This document shows, in pieces, positions 52,076 through 61,886 of a DNA stretch of 64,000 nucleotides. Position 1 is the stretch's first letter; each line of letters opens with the position of its first letter. The stretch spans positions 2,046,001 to 2,110,000 of the forward strand of contig NC_017586.1 in assembly GCF_000240165.1 (NCBI RefSeq), in the 5' to 3' direction. A program made the translations under genes and the position numbers. The notes below the pieces were generated by a model. It did not search any database and was not told where the DNA came from. It saw only the letters and a program-made list of their open reading frames with translations. Source of the DNA: Streptantibioticus cattleyicolor NRRL 8057 = DSM 46488. Its GTDB lineage: Bacteria > Actinomycetota > Actinomycetes > Streptomycetales > Streptomycetaceae.

Positions 52076-52966
52076 TCAGGCCGCGTTGCGCCGGTTGGCC
52101 AGGCGCGGCATCAGCCGGAAGCCGATCCCGCCCGCGATCATCGTCGCGGCGCCCACCAGCAGGAACGTGGTCTGCCCCGCCCCGGTCTCGGCCAGCTGCT
52201 CCTTGGCCTTGGCCTGCGTGACGGCCTGGGTGTCGGTGGACGTGTTGTTGTTGCCCCCGCCCCCGCAGTTCACGCTGTCCTGCGACAGCGTGCAGGTGCC
52301 GCCGTTGCCGCCACCGCTGTTGCCGGTGCCGCCGCTGTTCGCGGTGCCGCCGCTCTGGCTGCCGGTGGTCGAGCCCGCGCTGGTACCGGTCGACGTCCCG
52401 GTGCTGGTGCCCGTGGACGTACCCGTGCTGGTACCGGTGGAGGTGCCCGTGCTGGTACCCGTCGAGGTCCCGGTGGACGTACCCGTGGAGGTACCGGTGG
52501 ACGTGCCGGAGTCGGTACCCGTGCTGGTACCGGAGTCGGTACCCGTCGAGGTGCCGGTGGACGTGCCCGTGGACGTACCGGTCGAGGTTCCGGTCGACGT
52601 ACCCGTGGAGGTACCGGTGGACTCACCGGTCGAAGTCCCGGTGGATTCACCAGTGCTCGTGCCGGTCGAAGTGCCGGTGCTGGTACCGGTGGAGGTACCC
52701 GTGCTGGTGCCGGTGGAGGTACCCGTCGAGGTACCCGTGGACTCGCCGCCCTGGGCGCCCTGGGCGGCCCCGGCGACGGAGCCGCCGTCGGTCTCGCCGC
52801 CGTCCAGCGCGACGCTCACGCCGTGCGAGCCGGCGTTGACGCTCACGCCGCCGGCCTGGATGCCGATGGCCTGGGCGGTGCCGACCGCGGTCAGTGAGGC
52901 GCCGGCGGCGAAGACGGCGCCGGCGGCTATGCGTGCCATGCGCACGCGAGTTTTACGGTTGGTCAT
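52076..52966 (-). CDS. STGT-repeat surface protein with LAxTG sorting signal
   Basis: The 296-residue protein has a cleavable signal (to about residue 33, AQA), a short domain, and then 30 tandem tetrapeptides (residues 76-195). These are mostly STGT, with two STGE and two DSGT. A Gly/Asn-rich Cys-containing segment follows, then the sortase signal LAETG (258-262), a membrane helix and a basic tail ending RLANRRNAA. LAxTG is the motif of class E sortases, so the protein should be linked to the wall. The repeat region is likely O-glycosylated or extended. The gene is monocistronic. Confidence 0.88.
   Translation of the reverse strand: MTNRKTRVRMARIAAGAVFAAGASLTAVGTAQAIGIQAGGVSVNAGSHGVSVALDGGETDGGSVAGAAQGAQGGESTGTSTGTSTGTSTGTSTGTSTGTSTGTSTGESTGTSTGESTGTSTGTSTGTSTGTSTGTSTGTSTGTDSGTSTGTDSGTSTGTSTGTSTGTSTGTSTGTSTGTSTGTSTGTSTGTSTGTSAGSTTGSQSGGTANSGGTGNSGGGNGGTCTLSQDSVNCGGGGNNNTSTDTQAVTQAKAKEQLAETGAGQTTFLLVGAATMIAGGIGFRLMPRLANRRNAA
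52382..52741 (-). repeat. 12-bp minisatellite encoding (STGT)30
   Basis: Thirty 12-bp units, with third-position variation between units, run without interruption in frame. The DNA repeats are imperfect, so the array is not newly expanded, but the unit count is likely to vary between strains. Confidence 0.85.
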
Positions 52967-53266
52967 CAGCCAACTACCCCCAGTAGCTGCTAGCTCGAAT
53001 TTGGGGCAGCTATGCGCAGGGGCGCGGTGGCCCGGGGTGTTCGCGGTACGGGATTCACGCCCGTCGCCCCCCGTCGGCTCACACCCCGTTCATAGATATG
53101 CCGGGCGCCAGCTTTCCTACTTTGCCGTGCATCGTCAAGGGCATTTCATACGCAATGCCCGGAACAATGGGCTATGTCAATGCCCCGGCCACCCAGCCTT
53201 TGCGAAAAAGGCACATGCCGCGGTGCCCAAGAGCCCGCGGCATGGGTCGTCGGCGCGCTTCCGCGC
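52967..53266. other. Region between the surface protein gene and prfB
   Basis: This 300-bp stretch is relatively A/T-rich near 53090-53200. It includes a 7-bp inverted repeat, TAGCTGC/GCAGCTA, just upstream of the surface protein start (around 52986-53014), and the prfB terminator. No gene is seen. Confidence 0.45.
53214..53244 (-). terminator. Terminator of prfB
   Basis: A perfect 10-bp stem (53214-53223 with 53235-53244) closes an 11-base loop, 23 bases past the prfB stop. Confidence 0.6.
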
Positions 53267-54373
53267 CTACTTCTCGCGCTGCTTCCGCCAGCGGATACCG
53301 GCCTCCAGGAAGCCGTCGATCTCGCCGTCGAGGACGGCCTGCGGGTTGCCGACCTCGTGGTCGGTGCGCAGGTCCTTCACCATCTGGTAGGGGTGGAGGA
53401 CGTACGAACGCATCTGGTTGCCCCAGGAGTTGCCGCCGTCGCCCTTGAGGGCGTCCATCTTGGCCTGCTCCTCCTGGCGGCGCCGCTCCAGCAGCTTGGC
53501 CTGGAGGACGTTCATCGCCGAGGCGCGGTTCTGGATCTGCGAGCGCTCGTTCTGACAGGAGACCACGATGCCGGTGGGCAGGTGGGTGATGCGCACCGCG
53601 GAGTCCGTGGTGTTGACGCCCTGGCCGCCGGGGCCGGAGGAACGGTAGACGTCGATGCGGAGTTCGGACTCGTCGATCTCGACGTGGTCGCTCTGCTCCA
53701 CCACCGGCAGCACCTCGACGCCGGCGAACGAGGTCTGGCGGCGCCCCTGGTTGTCGAAGGGCGAGATGCGCACCAGGCGGTGGGTGCCCTGCTCGACGGA
53801 GAGCGTGCCGTACGCGTACGGGCTCTTGACCGCGAACGTGGTCGACTTGATGCCCGCCTCTTCGGCGTAGGAGGTCTCCAGCACCTCGGTGGGGTAGCCG
53901 TGGCGCTCGGCCCAGCGCAGGTACATCCGCTGGAGCTGCTCGGCGAAGTCGGCGGCGTCCACCCCGCCGGCCTCGGCGCGCACGCTCACCAGCGCCTCAC
54001 GCGCGTCGTACTCGCCGGACAGCAGCGTGCGGACCTCCATCTCGTCCACCGCCTGCCGTACCGAGACCAGCTCGGTCTCGGCCTCGGCGCGGGTGTCGGC
54101 GTCGTTCTCCGCCTCGGCGAGTTCGAAGAGCACCGCCAGGTCCTCGATGCGGGAGCGCAGCGCCTCGGTCTTGCGCAGCTCGCCCTGGAGGTAGGAGAGC
54201 CGGCTGGTGATCTTCTGGGCGTTGTCGGGGTCGTCCCACAGCGAGGGGGCCGCGGCCTGCTCCTCGAGCATGGCGACATCGGCCCTCATCTTGTCGAGGT
54301 CCAGAACGGCCTCGATGGACTCCATGGTGGAGGAGAGGGACTTGAGCTCTTCGGATGCGTCGAGGATTGCCAC
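53267..54373 (-). CDS. prfB: Peptide chain release factor 2
   Basis: RF2 (368 residues) recognises UGA and UAA. The recognition tripeptide SPF is in [12 protein letters not shown], and the catalytic GGQ is in [10 protein letters not shown]. The frame is continuous from GTG at 54373 to the stop, so there is no programmed +1 frameshift of the E. coli kind. It lies 46 bases downstream of a Ser/Thr kinase gene on the same strand and may be co-transcribed. Confidence 0.95.
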   Translation of the reverse strand: MAILDASEELKSLSSTMESIEAVLDLDKMRADVAMLEEQAAAPSLWDDPDNAQKITSRLSYLQGELRKTEALRSRIEDLAVLFELAEAENDADTRAEAETELVSVRQAVDEMEVRTLLSGEYDAREALVSVRAEAGGVDAADFAEQLQRMYLRWAERHGYPTEVLETSYAEEAGIKSTTFAVKSPYAYGTLSVEQGTHRLVRISPFDNQGRRQTSFAGVEVLPVVEQSDHVEIDESELRIDVYRSSGPGGQGVNTTDSAVRITHLPTGIVVSCQNERSQIQNRASAMNVLQAKLLERRRQEEQAKMDALKGDGGNSWGNQMRSYVLHPYQMVKDLRTDHEVGNPQAVLDGEIDGFLEAGIRWRKQREK

Positions 54374-54419
54374 GCCTCAAGCGTAGCCGGTGGCCGCTGC
54401 GGCTCGCCCGTGTCCGGCG

Positions 54420-56564
54420 TCACCCCGGGAGGGCCCCGGCGCGGGAGAGGCGGCCGGCCGGGGTGACGGTCCACAGCTCCAGGCCGCCTGAGGCGGTGGC
54501 GGCGACCGGCCGGGAGGTGGGGGCGGGCAGCCCGGTCACGGTCCAGTCGGTGGGGTCGGCGGTGGGGGTGGCCGGGCCGACGGCCTGGGTGAGGCCGCCG
54601 CCGTCCGCCGGGGCGAACACGTAGACGTGGTGCCCGCGCACCACCGCCTCCGGGCGCCCGGCGGCCGACAGCCGGCCGATGATCTGGGTGGGCCGCCAGG
54701 CCCCGTTGGCGTACGGCAGCCGCAGCACGGCGCCGTCCGCCTTGCGCACCACGAAGGCATCCAGGGTGCCCGGGGCGCGGGAGAGGAGGGCGGGGGCGGC
54801 AGTGACGCGGCCGGGGGTGGGGACGACGGCCCAGGCGTTCCAGCGGTCGTCCACCAGGGAGGCGGTGACCAGGTCGCCGCCGGTGCGGCCGACGAGGTCG
54901 ATGCGGCCGGGGGCGGAGGAGGCGGCGGCCGGGGCGGCGTCGAAGCGGGTGCGCTGGTCGACCATGTACCAGTCGTTCCACACCCCGCCGGCCAGCGTGC
55001 GCCGGTAGAGCAGGCCGTCGGTGCCGAGGGCGAACAGGTCGAGGCTGCCGGGGCGGGCGGAGACCACGGCCGGGTCGTCGGCGACGTGGATGCCGGTCAG
55101 CAGCTGCCAGCTTCCGTACCGGCCGTCGGACGCGTCGCGGGTGATGTACCACACATTGCGGTCGGTGCCGGTGACGAAGACGTAGGTGGCGCCGGCCATC
55201 CGCACCGCGCGCGGGCCGCCGGCCGGGCGGACCGGCGGGGCGGGGGCGTCGCGGAAGGCGGACCAGTGCGGCAGGACGGCCGGGGTGCCGGTGCTGCCCT
55301 GCGGGGAGGCGGCGCCGGCGGTGGGCGCGGTGGGGGTGGTGCGGTGGCCGGCCCCGCCGTCGGGGTGGTGGTCGTCGCGGCTGTTGGCCTTGGCGTCGTC
55401 GCCGGAGGAGGCGATGGCCCAGCCGCCGAGGCCCGCGGCGACCACGGCGGCGGTCGCGGCGGCGGCCAGCCGGAGCCGGCGGCGGCGCAGCGTCTCGGGT
55501 TCGGCGCGGCGGGGGCCGGCGCCGCGTCCGGCACCGGGGTCGCGGCGCGGGTAGGCGGCGAGTTCGCGGGCGGAGGGGAGCTTGATGTTGGTGTGGGTCT
55601 CGCGGCTGGAGTCCGGGGCGGCGGAGCGCACCAGGGGGACGGCGCCGCGGCGGGGGCGGGCGGGTTCCTCGGCGGCGCCGGGCGCGGCGGGGTCGGCGGC
55701 CGGGTCGGCCGGGGGCGCGGCGACGCGCAGCGGCGGCAGTCCGGCGAGCCCGGGGAGCTGTTCGCGCAGCCGGTCACCGAGTTCGCCGGCGGTCAGCCGG
55801 GAGGCGGGGGCCTTGGACAGGCACTGGGCGAGGATCTGCCACAGCGGGTCGGGCAGCCCGGGGACCGGGGCGACGGTCTCGGTGACGTGGCGGCGCAGCA
55901 CCGCCCCGGGGTGTCCGCCGCCGAACGGGGTGGCCCCGGTGAGCAGTTCGTACAGGACCGTGGCGAGCGCGTAGATGTCGACGCTGGCGCGGGGCGGCAG
56001 CCCTTCGATGATCTCCGGGGCGAGGTAGTCGGGGGTGCCGATGATGCGGGTGGCGCGGGTGCGGCGGGGCGAGTCGACGAGCCGGGCGATGCCGAAGTCG
56101 GTCAGGAGGGCGGGCGGGGCGCCGCCGGGGCCGGCCGGGGCGGCGGTGTCCAGCAGGACGTTCTCGGGCTTGACGTCGCGGTGGACGACGCCGGCGGCGT
56201 GGGCGGCGGCGAGCGCGTCGGCGACGTCGGCGGCGACGGCGACCGCGGCGGCCGGGGCGAGGCGGCCCTCGCGTTCCAGCCGGGAGCGCAGGTCGCAGCC
56301 GCGCACCAGGTCCATCACGAGGGCGAGGTCGGTGCCGTCCACCACGAGGTCGCGGACGCCGACGATGCGCGGGTGGTCCAGCGAGAGCAGCGCCGTGCGT
56401 TCCTGGACGAAGCGGCCGACCAGGTCCTGGTCGGAGGCGAGGTCCTCGCGCAGCAGCTTGATGGCGACCGGACCCTCGGGTCCCTCGCCCAGCCACACCG
56501 TTCCGGCCGACCCCCGCCCGAGCACCTGCTGGGCGGTGTACCGGCTGCCGATCTTCCGTGCCAA
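54420..56564 (-). CDS. pkaB: Membrane Ser/Thr kinase with C-terminal propeller-like sensor (PkaB-like)
   Basis: This 714-residue protein has an N-terminal Hanks-type kinase domain (1-265), with GRGSAGTVW, catalytic loop HRDVKPENVL and DFGIAR. A juxtamembrane Arg-rich region follows, then one membrane helix (about 375-392), and an extracellular region from about 440. This is made of repeated blocks like GRIDLVGRTGGDLVTASLVDD, each with an aromatic and a Gly turn, which looks like a beta-propeller. TTG at 56564 has GGAG upstream. PkaB is the tentative symbol from position and neighbours. Confidence 0.85.
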   Translation of the reverse strand: MARKIGSRYTAQQVLGRGSAGTVWLGEGPEGPVAIKLLREDLASDQDLVGRFVQERTALLSLDHPRIVGVRDLVVDGTDLALVMDLVRGCDLRSRLEREGRLAPAAAVAVAADVADALAAAHAAGVVHRDVKPENVLLDTAAPAGPGGAPPALLTDFGIARLVDSPRRTRATRIIGTPDYLAPEIIEGLPPRASVDIYALATVLYELLTGATPFGGGHPGAVLRRHVTETVAPVPGLPDPLWQILAQCLSKAPASRLTAGELGDRLREQLPGLAGLPPLRVAAPPADPAADPAAPGAAEEPARPRRGAVPLVRSAAPDSSRETHTNIKLPSARELAAYPRRDPGAGRGAGPRRAEPETLRRRRLRLAAAATAAVVAAGLGGWAIASSGDDAKANSRDDHHPDGGAGHRTTPTAPTAGAASPQGSTGTPAVLPHWSAFRDAPAPPVRPAGGPRAVRMAGATYVFVTGTDRNVWYITRDASDGRYGSWQLLTGIHVADDPAVVSARPGSLDLFALGTDGLLYRRTLAGGVWNDWYMVDQRTRFDAAPAAASSAPGRIDLVGRTGGDLVTASLVDDRWNAWAVVPTPGRVTAAPALLSRAPGTLDAFVVRKADGAVLRLPYANGAWRPTQIIGRLSAAGRPEAVVRGHHVYVFAPADGGGLTQAVGPATPTADPTDWTVTGLPAPTSRPVAATASGGLELWTVTPAGRLSRAGALPG

Positions 56565-56737
56565 GACTGCTCCGACTCATCCGACGTCCGGGACGTCATC
56601 CGACGGTCTGTTGGCGACAAAGCTACGCGGAGGACCGCCGGTTGGGGGCACCGGATGGTGGTGACCGCGGCTTCTGCGGGGGAAATCACCCTTCGGAAGT
56701 CGATAAATCTCCTAACTCGCGGTCCGCCGGGACGCGT

Positions 56738-56761
56738 GGGCCCGGTCCGCGGACCGGGCCC
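56738..56761 (-). terminator. Terminator of the upstream kinase gene
   Basis: A 24-base perfect palindrome (12-bp arms) begins 16 bases past the stop at 56777. A second short hairpin, CTGACGCTCCGTCAG, overlaps the stop codon itself. Confidence 0.8.
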
Positions 56762-56776
56762 TTATCTGACGCTCCG

Positions 56777-58459
56777 TCAGTTTCCTTGGTTCAGGTCGTG
56801 CGCCGCGGAACCGATCGTGGAGACCCAGTGCCAGGCGGTGCTGACCAGGCTGGAGGCGGTCTCCCACAGCGAACGGCCCTTGGCCACCCACTCCGGCAGC
56901 GGGGTGAAGTTCCACACCAGCACCGCGACGACCACCAGGACGACGATGGTGAACAGGCACCCCTTGAGGCAGCCGGCGCCGGGGATGCGCATCCGGCTGC
57001 GCGGACGCGGCTCGCGGCGCGGGGCGGGCTCCCGGCGGGGCGGGGGCTCCCGGCGCGGGGCCGGCTCCGGCTCGGGCCGCCGGGACGGCTGGTAGCGCGG
57101 CGGCTCCGGTTCGTACCGCTGGGGCGGCGGCGGGGCCGGGCGGGCGCCGTAGCCGGCGGCGGGCGGCCCCGGGCGGCGGCGCGGCCGGTGGCGCAGCGGG
57201 TCCTGCGCGGGGTCGAGGTAGCCCAGCTCGGTCTGCTCGTTGCGCTGCCGGGCCGCGTTGAGCTGGGACTCCCACGGGTGCGGGCCCTGCGCGCCGGGCT
57301 GCTCCGGCGGCATCGGGGGCATCACCCGGGTGCCGCCGGCCGGCCCGGCACCGTCGGCGCCCGCGGTGGGCGGCAGCAGGCTGGTGGCCGCCTCCGGGTC
57401 GCCCGCGGACAGGCCGCGGCTGCCGCCGGGCAGCACTTGCGTGGGGTCGGCCTGGCCGCCGGCCGGGAGCACCTGGGTCGGGTCGGCGTCCGGGCCGGCC
57501 ATGGCGGCGCCGGTGCCGGGGACCCGGGCCGGCCGCGGGTCGGGGGCGAGCAGCGCGGCGACGCCCAGCGCCGTCTCGGCGGCCTCCGGGGTGGCGTGCA
57601 CCCCGATGCCGTGGGCCACCACGCGCAGCGCCCGGGCGAGGCTGACGGCGCTGGGCCGCTCGTCGGGGTTCTTGCGCAGACAGCGCTCGATCACCGTCCA
57701 CAGCGGCTCGGGCATGGTGGACGGACGGCGCGGGTCGGCGCTCAGATGCTGGTGGAGCACTTCCAGGGCGCTCTCGCCGCGGAACGGCGGACGGCCGGTG
57801 GCCAGCTCGTACAGCAGGATGCCGGCGCCGTAGACGTCCACCGCCGAGGTCTGCGGGCGCCCCTCGGCGGACTCCGGCGCGACGTACGCGGGGGTGCCCA
57901 CGAATTCATGCGTACGGGTGACTCCGGGCGAATCCGCCAGCCGGGCGATGCCGAAGTCGGTCAGCATCGGGTGCATCTGCGAGCCGTCCGGGGTGGCGGC
58001 GAGCAGGACGTTGGCGGGCTTCAGGTCGCGGTGCACGACGCCGTCGGCGTGGCTGGCGGCGAGCGCGTCGGCGATCTGCGCGGTCAGCAGCGCCGCGCCG
58101 GCCGGGCTGAACGGGCCGTTCTCCCGCACATAGCGATGGAGATCCGGACCGTCGACCAGGTCCATCACCAGGGCCAGCAGCTCCCCCTCGACCACCAGGT
58201 CGCGGGTGCGCACGATGTTGGGGTGGGAGAGCCGGAGCAGCACCGAGCGCTCCCGGAGGAAACGCATGACGATGTCCGCGTCGCCGGCCAGCTCCTCCTT
58301 GAGCACCTTGATGGCGACGACCTCGCCGGCCTGTGACGCGGTGCCGGCGCCGCCGCCCTGGGGGTACACCGTCTCGCGGACCCGGGCCCGCCAGACGGTG
58401 CCCGTGGCTCCTCGCCCGAGCACCTCCTCGAGCAGGTATTTGCTGCCTACCGGCCGCAC
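56777..58459 (-). CDS. pkaA: Membrane Ser/Thr kinase (PkaA-like)
   Basis: The 560-residue protein has an N-terminal Hanks kinase domain (about 1-285: GRGATGTVW, HRDLKPANVL, DFGIARL). A long disordered Pro/Arg-rich region (about 300-500) follows, then a membrane helix (CLFTIVVLVVVAVLVWNF) near the end and a short external tail without PASTA repeats. GTG at 58459 is preferred; GGGAG lies about 9 bases upstream, and the overlapping ATG frame stops after five codons. The much longer open frame seen on this strand is not part of the gene. It lies upstream of the other kinase on the same strand. Confidence 0.88.
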   Translation of the reverse strand: MRPVGSKYLLEEVLGRGATGTVWRARVRETVYPQGGGAGTASQAGEVVAIKVLKEELAGDADIVMRFLRERSVLLRLSHPNIVRTRDLVVEGELLALVMDLVDGPDLHRYVRENGPFSPAGAALLTAQIADALAASHADGVVHRDLKPANVLLAATPDGSQMHPMLTDFGIARLADSPGVTRTHEFVGTPAYVAPESAEGRPQTSAVDVYGAGILLYELATGRPPFRGESALEVLHQHLSADPRRPSTMPEPLWTVIERCLRKNPDERPSAVSLARALRVVAHGIGVHATPEAAETALGVAALLAPDPRPARVPGTGAAMAGPDADPTQVLPAGGQADPTQVLPGGSRGLSAGDPEAATSLLPPTAGADGAGPAGGTRVMPPMPPEQPGAQGPHPWESQLNAARQRNEQTELGYLDPAQDPLRHRPRRRPGPPAAGYGARPAPPPPQRYEPEPPRYQPSRRPEPEPAPRREPPPRREPAPRREPRPRSRMRIPGAGCLKGCLFTIVVLVVVAVLVWNFTPLPEWVAKGRSLWETASSLVSTAWHWVSTIGSAAHDLNQGN

Positions 58460-58780
58460 GTCATGCGCTCCCAGATCGTGGTCGAGTGGTGTTCTCCGGC
58501 CCGCCGGACCCGTGCGGGCCCGGAACCGCCCCGTACGCCCGGTCCACTGTAGTGCCGGACCGCCGGTCGGGCCGGGGACCGCGAGCCGGGGGCTTCGGTG
58601 TAGGACGCGGACGGCCGCCGGTTGGTTGCCCCGGCCGGCGGCGGGCCGGGGCGCCGGGGCCGCCGAGGGGGGCGCCGGACGCGAGGTGTCGGTGGCAGGT
58701 GGGAGGATGCCTCCCGTACGACGCGGTGGGGGGCACGGCGCCCCTGCCGGGCTTCCCGGGGAGAAGGGACGCGCACGACG
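58460..58780. other. Divergent region between the kinase and FHA-FtsK genes
   Basis: This 321-bp region presumably holds both promoters. The sequence is extremely GC-rich and no -10/-35 pair or gene was identified. Confidence 0.4.
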
Positions 58781-61700
58781 ATGCAGATCCGGCTGACCGT
58801 CCTCGGGCCGCGCAGCGGCCGTGGCTGCGATGTGCTCGTCACCGCTCCGGCGGGGACGGTGCTGGGCGCGGTGGCCGGTGCGCTCGCGGCGAGCGCCGGT
58901 TCCGGGCGCCCGGCGCCGCGCTCCGGCGCGTCGGTGGTGCTCTACGCGGGGGCCCAGCGGCTCGATCCGGCCACCGCCCGGCTGGGCGTGCCGCCGCTGG
59001 TCGACGGGGCGGTGCTCGCGCTGCACGCCCCGGCGGACCCGGGCGGCTTCGACCGTACGCCGCCGGAGGCGCCCGCCCGGCTGCACGTGGTCGGCGGCCC
59101 GGACGCGGGCGGGGTCCACCTGCTCCAGGGCGGCCGGGTGCGGATAGGGCGCTCGGGCGACGCCGACGTCCCGCTGGACGACCCGGACGTCTCCCGGCTG
59201 CACTGCGTGGTCACCGTGGACCCGGCGGGCGGCCGGGTGACCGTGGCCGACCTGGGGTCCACCAACGGCACGTGGCTCGACGGCCGCCAGGTCGGGGAGC
59301 GGGCGGTGCCGGTGGCGCCCGGGGCGCTGCTGCGCATCGGCGAGTCGACGCTGCGGCTGGAGGCGGCCGAGGGGGCGGGGCGGGCGGTGCCGCCGCTGCC
59401 CGCGGGTCCGCCGGTGGTGCCGGACGCGGAGGGCCATCTGCGGGTCACCGTGGCGCACGGGTCCGGCGCCCGCCTGCTGCCCGCGCCGCGCGATCCCCGG
59501 CGCGACGACCAGGGGCGGCGCCCGGCCCGGCCCGCGCCCGCGGTGGCCAGCGCCCCGGACGGCCAGGACGCCGCGCTCGACCGGGCGGCCGGGGCGCGCC
59601 GGGAGACCACCACGCACGCCGGACGGGGCGGGATACTGGGCGGCCCGCTGCGCCCGGAGGCGTTCGCCCCGGCCGCGGAGGGCGCCGACGCGGAGGGCGC
59701 GGGGACGTCCCGCGGGATCTCCTCGGCCATAGGCGCCTGGGCCCGGCGGATCGCGGCCGGCCGGGGCACCGGGCGCGGCGCCGGCGGGCGGGACGCGGCC
59801 GAGCGGCTGGCCGCCGAGGCCGCCGCGCTGCGCGACCGCGCCCCCGACCCGGCCTGCGTCCTGGTCACCGCGCTCGGTCCGGGGCCGCGGCTGTGGGAGC
59901 GCACGCCGGAGCATCCGGACGCGCTGACGGTGCGGCTGGGCACCGCCGACCTGCCCACCGGCGCGGCGGACGTCCCGGCGCCGTCGGACGGCCCGGCGGT
60001 GCTGCCGGCGGTGCCGGTCACGGTGGACCTGCGGCGGTCCGGCTCGCTGGGGCTGGCCGGGCCGCGTCCCCGGCTGAGCGGGCTGGCCCGGTCGGTGGTG
60101 GCCCAGCTGTGCGCGCTGCACGCGCCGGCCACCGTCGAACTCGTCCTGATCAGCGCCGACCGCGAACGCCCCGCCGAGCAGCGGGCCGACGAGTGGGGCT
60201 GGCTCAACTGGCTGCCCCATCTGCGTCCCGCCCACGGTCAGGACTGCCGGCTGCTGGTGGCCTTCGACCGCGACCAGGCCGAGGCGCGCACCGCGGAGCT
60301 GGCCCGGCGGCTGGCGGACGGTCCGCTGGGCCCGGGGTGGGCCGGGGCGGACGACGACTCGGTGGCCGCGGCGGCGGCCGGGCGCGGCGGCGGCTTCACG
60401 GTCGTGGTGGTGGACGGCGATCCGGGGTCGGCGGCGCTGCGGGAGACGGTGGAGCGGCTGGCGCACGCCGGTCCGGCCGCCGGGATCCATCTGGTGTGCC
60501 TGGCCGACTCGGTGGAGCGGCTGCCCGCCCGGTGCGGCGCGGTGGCCCGGCTGGAGGGCGAGGTGGCGACCGCGCTGACGCTGCTGCCCGAGGGGCCGGG
60601 CCAGGTGACGGTGGACGCGGTGTCGGGGGCCTGGGCCGAGCGGTTCGGGCGGGCGCTGGCGCCGTTGCGGGAGGCGGACGGGGCCGGGCCCCGGGTGCGC
60701 AGCGCGCTGCCGCCGACGGCACGGCTGCTGGACGAGCTGGACCTGGCGTTGGCGACCCCGGCGAAGATCTCGGCGCGGTGGCGTTCGGGGGCGGCGGGGC
60801 GGGCGGTGCTCGGCGCCGGTCCGGAGGGGCCGGTGGCCGTCGATCTGGTCGCGGACGGGCCGCATCTGCTGGTGGGCGGGGCGCCCGGGTCGGGCAAGAC
60901 GGAGCTGCTGCGGTCGCTGACGGCGGCGCTGGCGGCCTCGGCGCCCCCGGACGAGCTGGCCCTGGTGCTGCTGGACGGCGCCCCGGAACGCGGTGAGGGG
61001 CTGCGGCTGTGCACCGACCTGCCGCACGTGACGACGTACCTGGCCGCCGCCGACCCGGCCCGGATGCGGCAGCTGGCCCAGGCGCTCGGGGCCGAACTCC
61101 GTCGCCGCGAGGAGCTGTTGGGCCCGGTGGCGTACGAGGCGTGGCGGGCCGCGCGGGTGGCGGCGGGTCCGGCGTCGGCCACGGCGGGCGCGGCGGGGCC
61201 GGCGGCGGACGGCGCGGAGCCCGGCTCCGTCGCGCTGCACGACCGGACCGGCGCCGGGCTGCCCCGGCTGGTGCTGGTGGTGGACGACTTCGACGCGCTG
61301 GCGGCGCCGGCGCTGGGCAGCCCCGGCCGCCCCGCCGCCGGTTCCGTGGTGCGGGCGGTGGAGGCGGTGGCCCGGGCCGGGGCGCGGCTGGGGGTGCACC
61401 TGATGGCCGCCACCGGACGGCCGGAGCGCACCGCGGGCACCGAGGCCGACGAGCTGGCCCGGCTGCGGATCGCGCTGCGCACCGGGGATGCGGAGTCGGC
61501 GACGCTGCTGGTGCACGTGGAGGAGCCGGCCGCGCTGGACGAGTCGGTGCCGGGGCGGGGCTACCTGCGCCGGCCGGACGGCGCGGTGACCGCGTTCCAG
61601 ACCGGCCGGGTCAGCGGGCGCATCCCGCGCACCGCGACGCTGCGGCCCACCGTGGTGCCGGTGGAGTGGGAGCGGATGGGCGACCCGCCGGCCCGGCGTC

Positions 61701-61807
61701 CGGTGCGGGAGCTGGGCAACGGTCCGACCGATCTGGCGCTGCTGGCCAGCGCGTTGCACCGGGCCGCCGAGTCGGTCGGCGCCCAGCCCGGCGAACCGCT
61801 GCTGTGA
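58781..61807 (+). CDS. FHA domain protein with FtsK/SpoIIIE-type ATPase
   Basis: The 1008-residue protein starts with a ubiquitin-like fold (about 1-85, MQIRLTVLGPRSGRGCDVLV), then an FHA phosphothreonine-binding domain (about 105-180, with GRSGDADVPLDDPDVSRLHC and LGSTNGTWLDG). A long Ala/Arg-rich linker follows, and then an FtsK/SpoIIIE ATPase core (Walker A GGAPGSGKTELLR near 698, Walker B LVLVVDDFDAL near 830). This order resembles EccC-type type VII secretion motors. It is soluble apart from weak hydrophobic stretches. The divergent kinase gene nearby could provide the phosphothreonine that FHA reads. ATG at 58781 has GAAGGGA upstream. Confidence 0.82.
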   Translation: MQIRLTVLGPRSGRGCDVLVTAPAGTVLGAVAGALAASAGSGRPAPRSGASVVLYAGAQRLDPATARLGVPPLVDGAVLALHAPADPGGFDRTPPEAPARLHVVGGPDAGGVHLLQGGRVRIGRSGDADVPLDDPDVSRLHCVVTVDPAGGRVTVADLGSTNGTWLDGRQVGERAVPVAPGALLRIGESTLRLEAAEGAGRAVPPLPAGPPVVPDAEGHLRVTVAHGSGARLLPAPRDPRRDDQGRRPARPAPAVASAPDGQDAALDRAAGARRETTTHAGRGGILGGPLRPEAFAPAAEGADAEGAGTSRGISSAIGAWARRIAAGRGTGRGAGGRDAAERLAAEAAALRDRAPDPACVLVTALGPGPRLWERTPEHPDALTVRLGTADLPTGAADVPAPSDGPAVLPAVPVTVDLRRSGSLGLAGPRPRLSGLARSVVAQLCALHAPATVELVLISADRERPAEQRADEWGWLNWLPHLRPAHGQDCRLLVAFDRDQAEARTAELARRLADGPLGPGWAGADDDSVAAAAAGRGGGFTVVVVDGDPGSAALRETVERLAHAGPAAGIHLVCLADSVERLPARCGAVARLEGEVATALTLLPEGPGQVTVDAVSGAWAERFGRALAPLREADGAGPRVRSALPPTARLLDELDLALATPAKISARWRSGAAGRAVLGAGPEGPVAVDLVADGPHLLVGGAPGSGKTELLRSLTAALAASAPPDELALVLLDGAPERGEGLRLCTDLPHVTTYLAAADPARMRQLAQALGAELRRREELLGPVAYEAWRAARVAAGPASATAGAAGPAADGAEPGSVALHDRTGAGLPRLVLVVDDFDALAAPALGSPGRPAAGSVVRAVEAVARAGARLGVHLMAATGRPERTAGTEADELARLRIALRTGDAESATLLVHVEEPAALDESVPGRGYLRRPDGAVTAFQTGRVSGRIPRTATLRPTVVPVEWERMGDPPARRPVRELGNGPTDLALLASALHRAAESVGAQPGEPLL

Positions 61808-61858
61808 CCCGGCGGACGGCCCCGTCGAGGCGCCCAAGTCACGCCCGCCGAACGGGGT

Positions 61859-61886
61859 TTGACCTTGCATCACGTCATGGTAACGA
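61859..61886 (+). promoter_or_regulatory. Promoter of the ABC importer operon
   Basis: TTGACC (61859-61864) and TAACGA (61881-61886) are 16 bases apart, a good match to a housekeeping promoter, about 160 bases before the binding-protein gene. Confidence 0.5.

Noticed and set aside
52382-52741. CRISPR-like array in the region of 12-bp repeats
   Set aside because: The repeats are in-frame STGT codons without spacers and vary at third positions.
53267-54373. Programmed frameshift in prfB
   Set aside because: The frame is continuous from the GTG to the stop, with no internal stop near codon 25.
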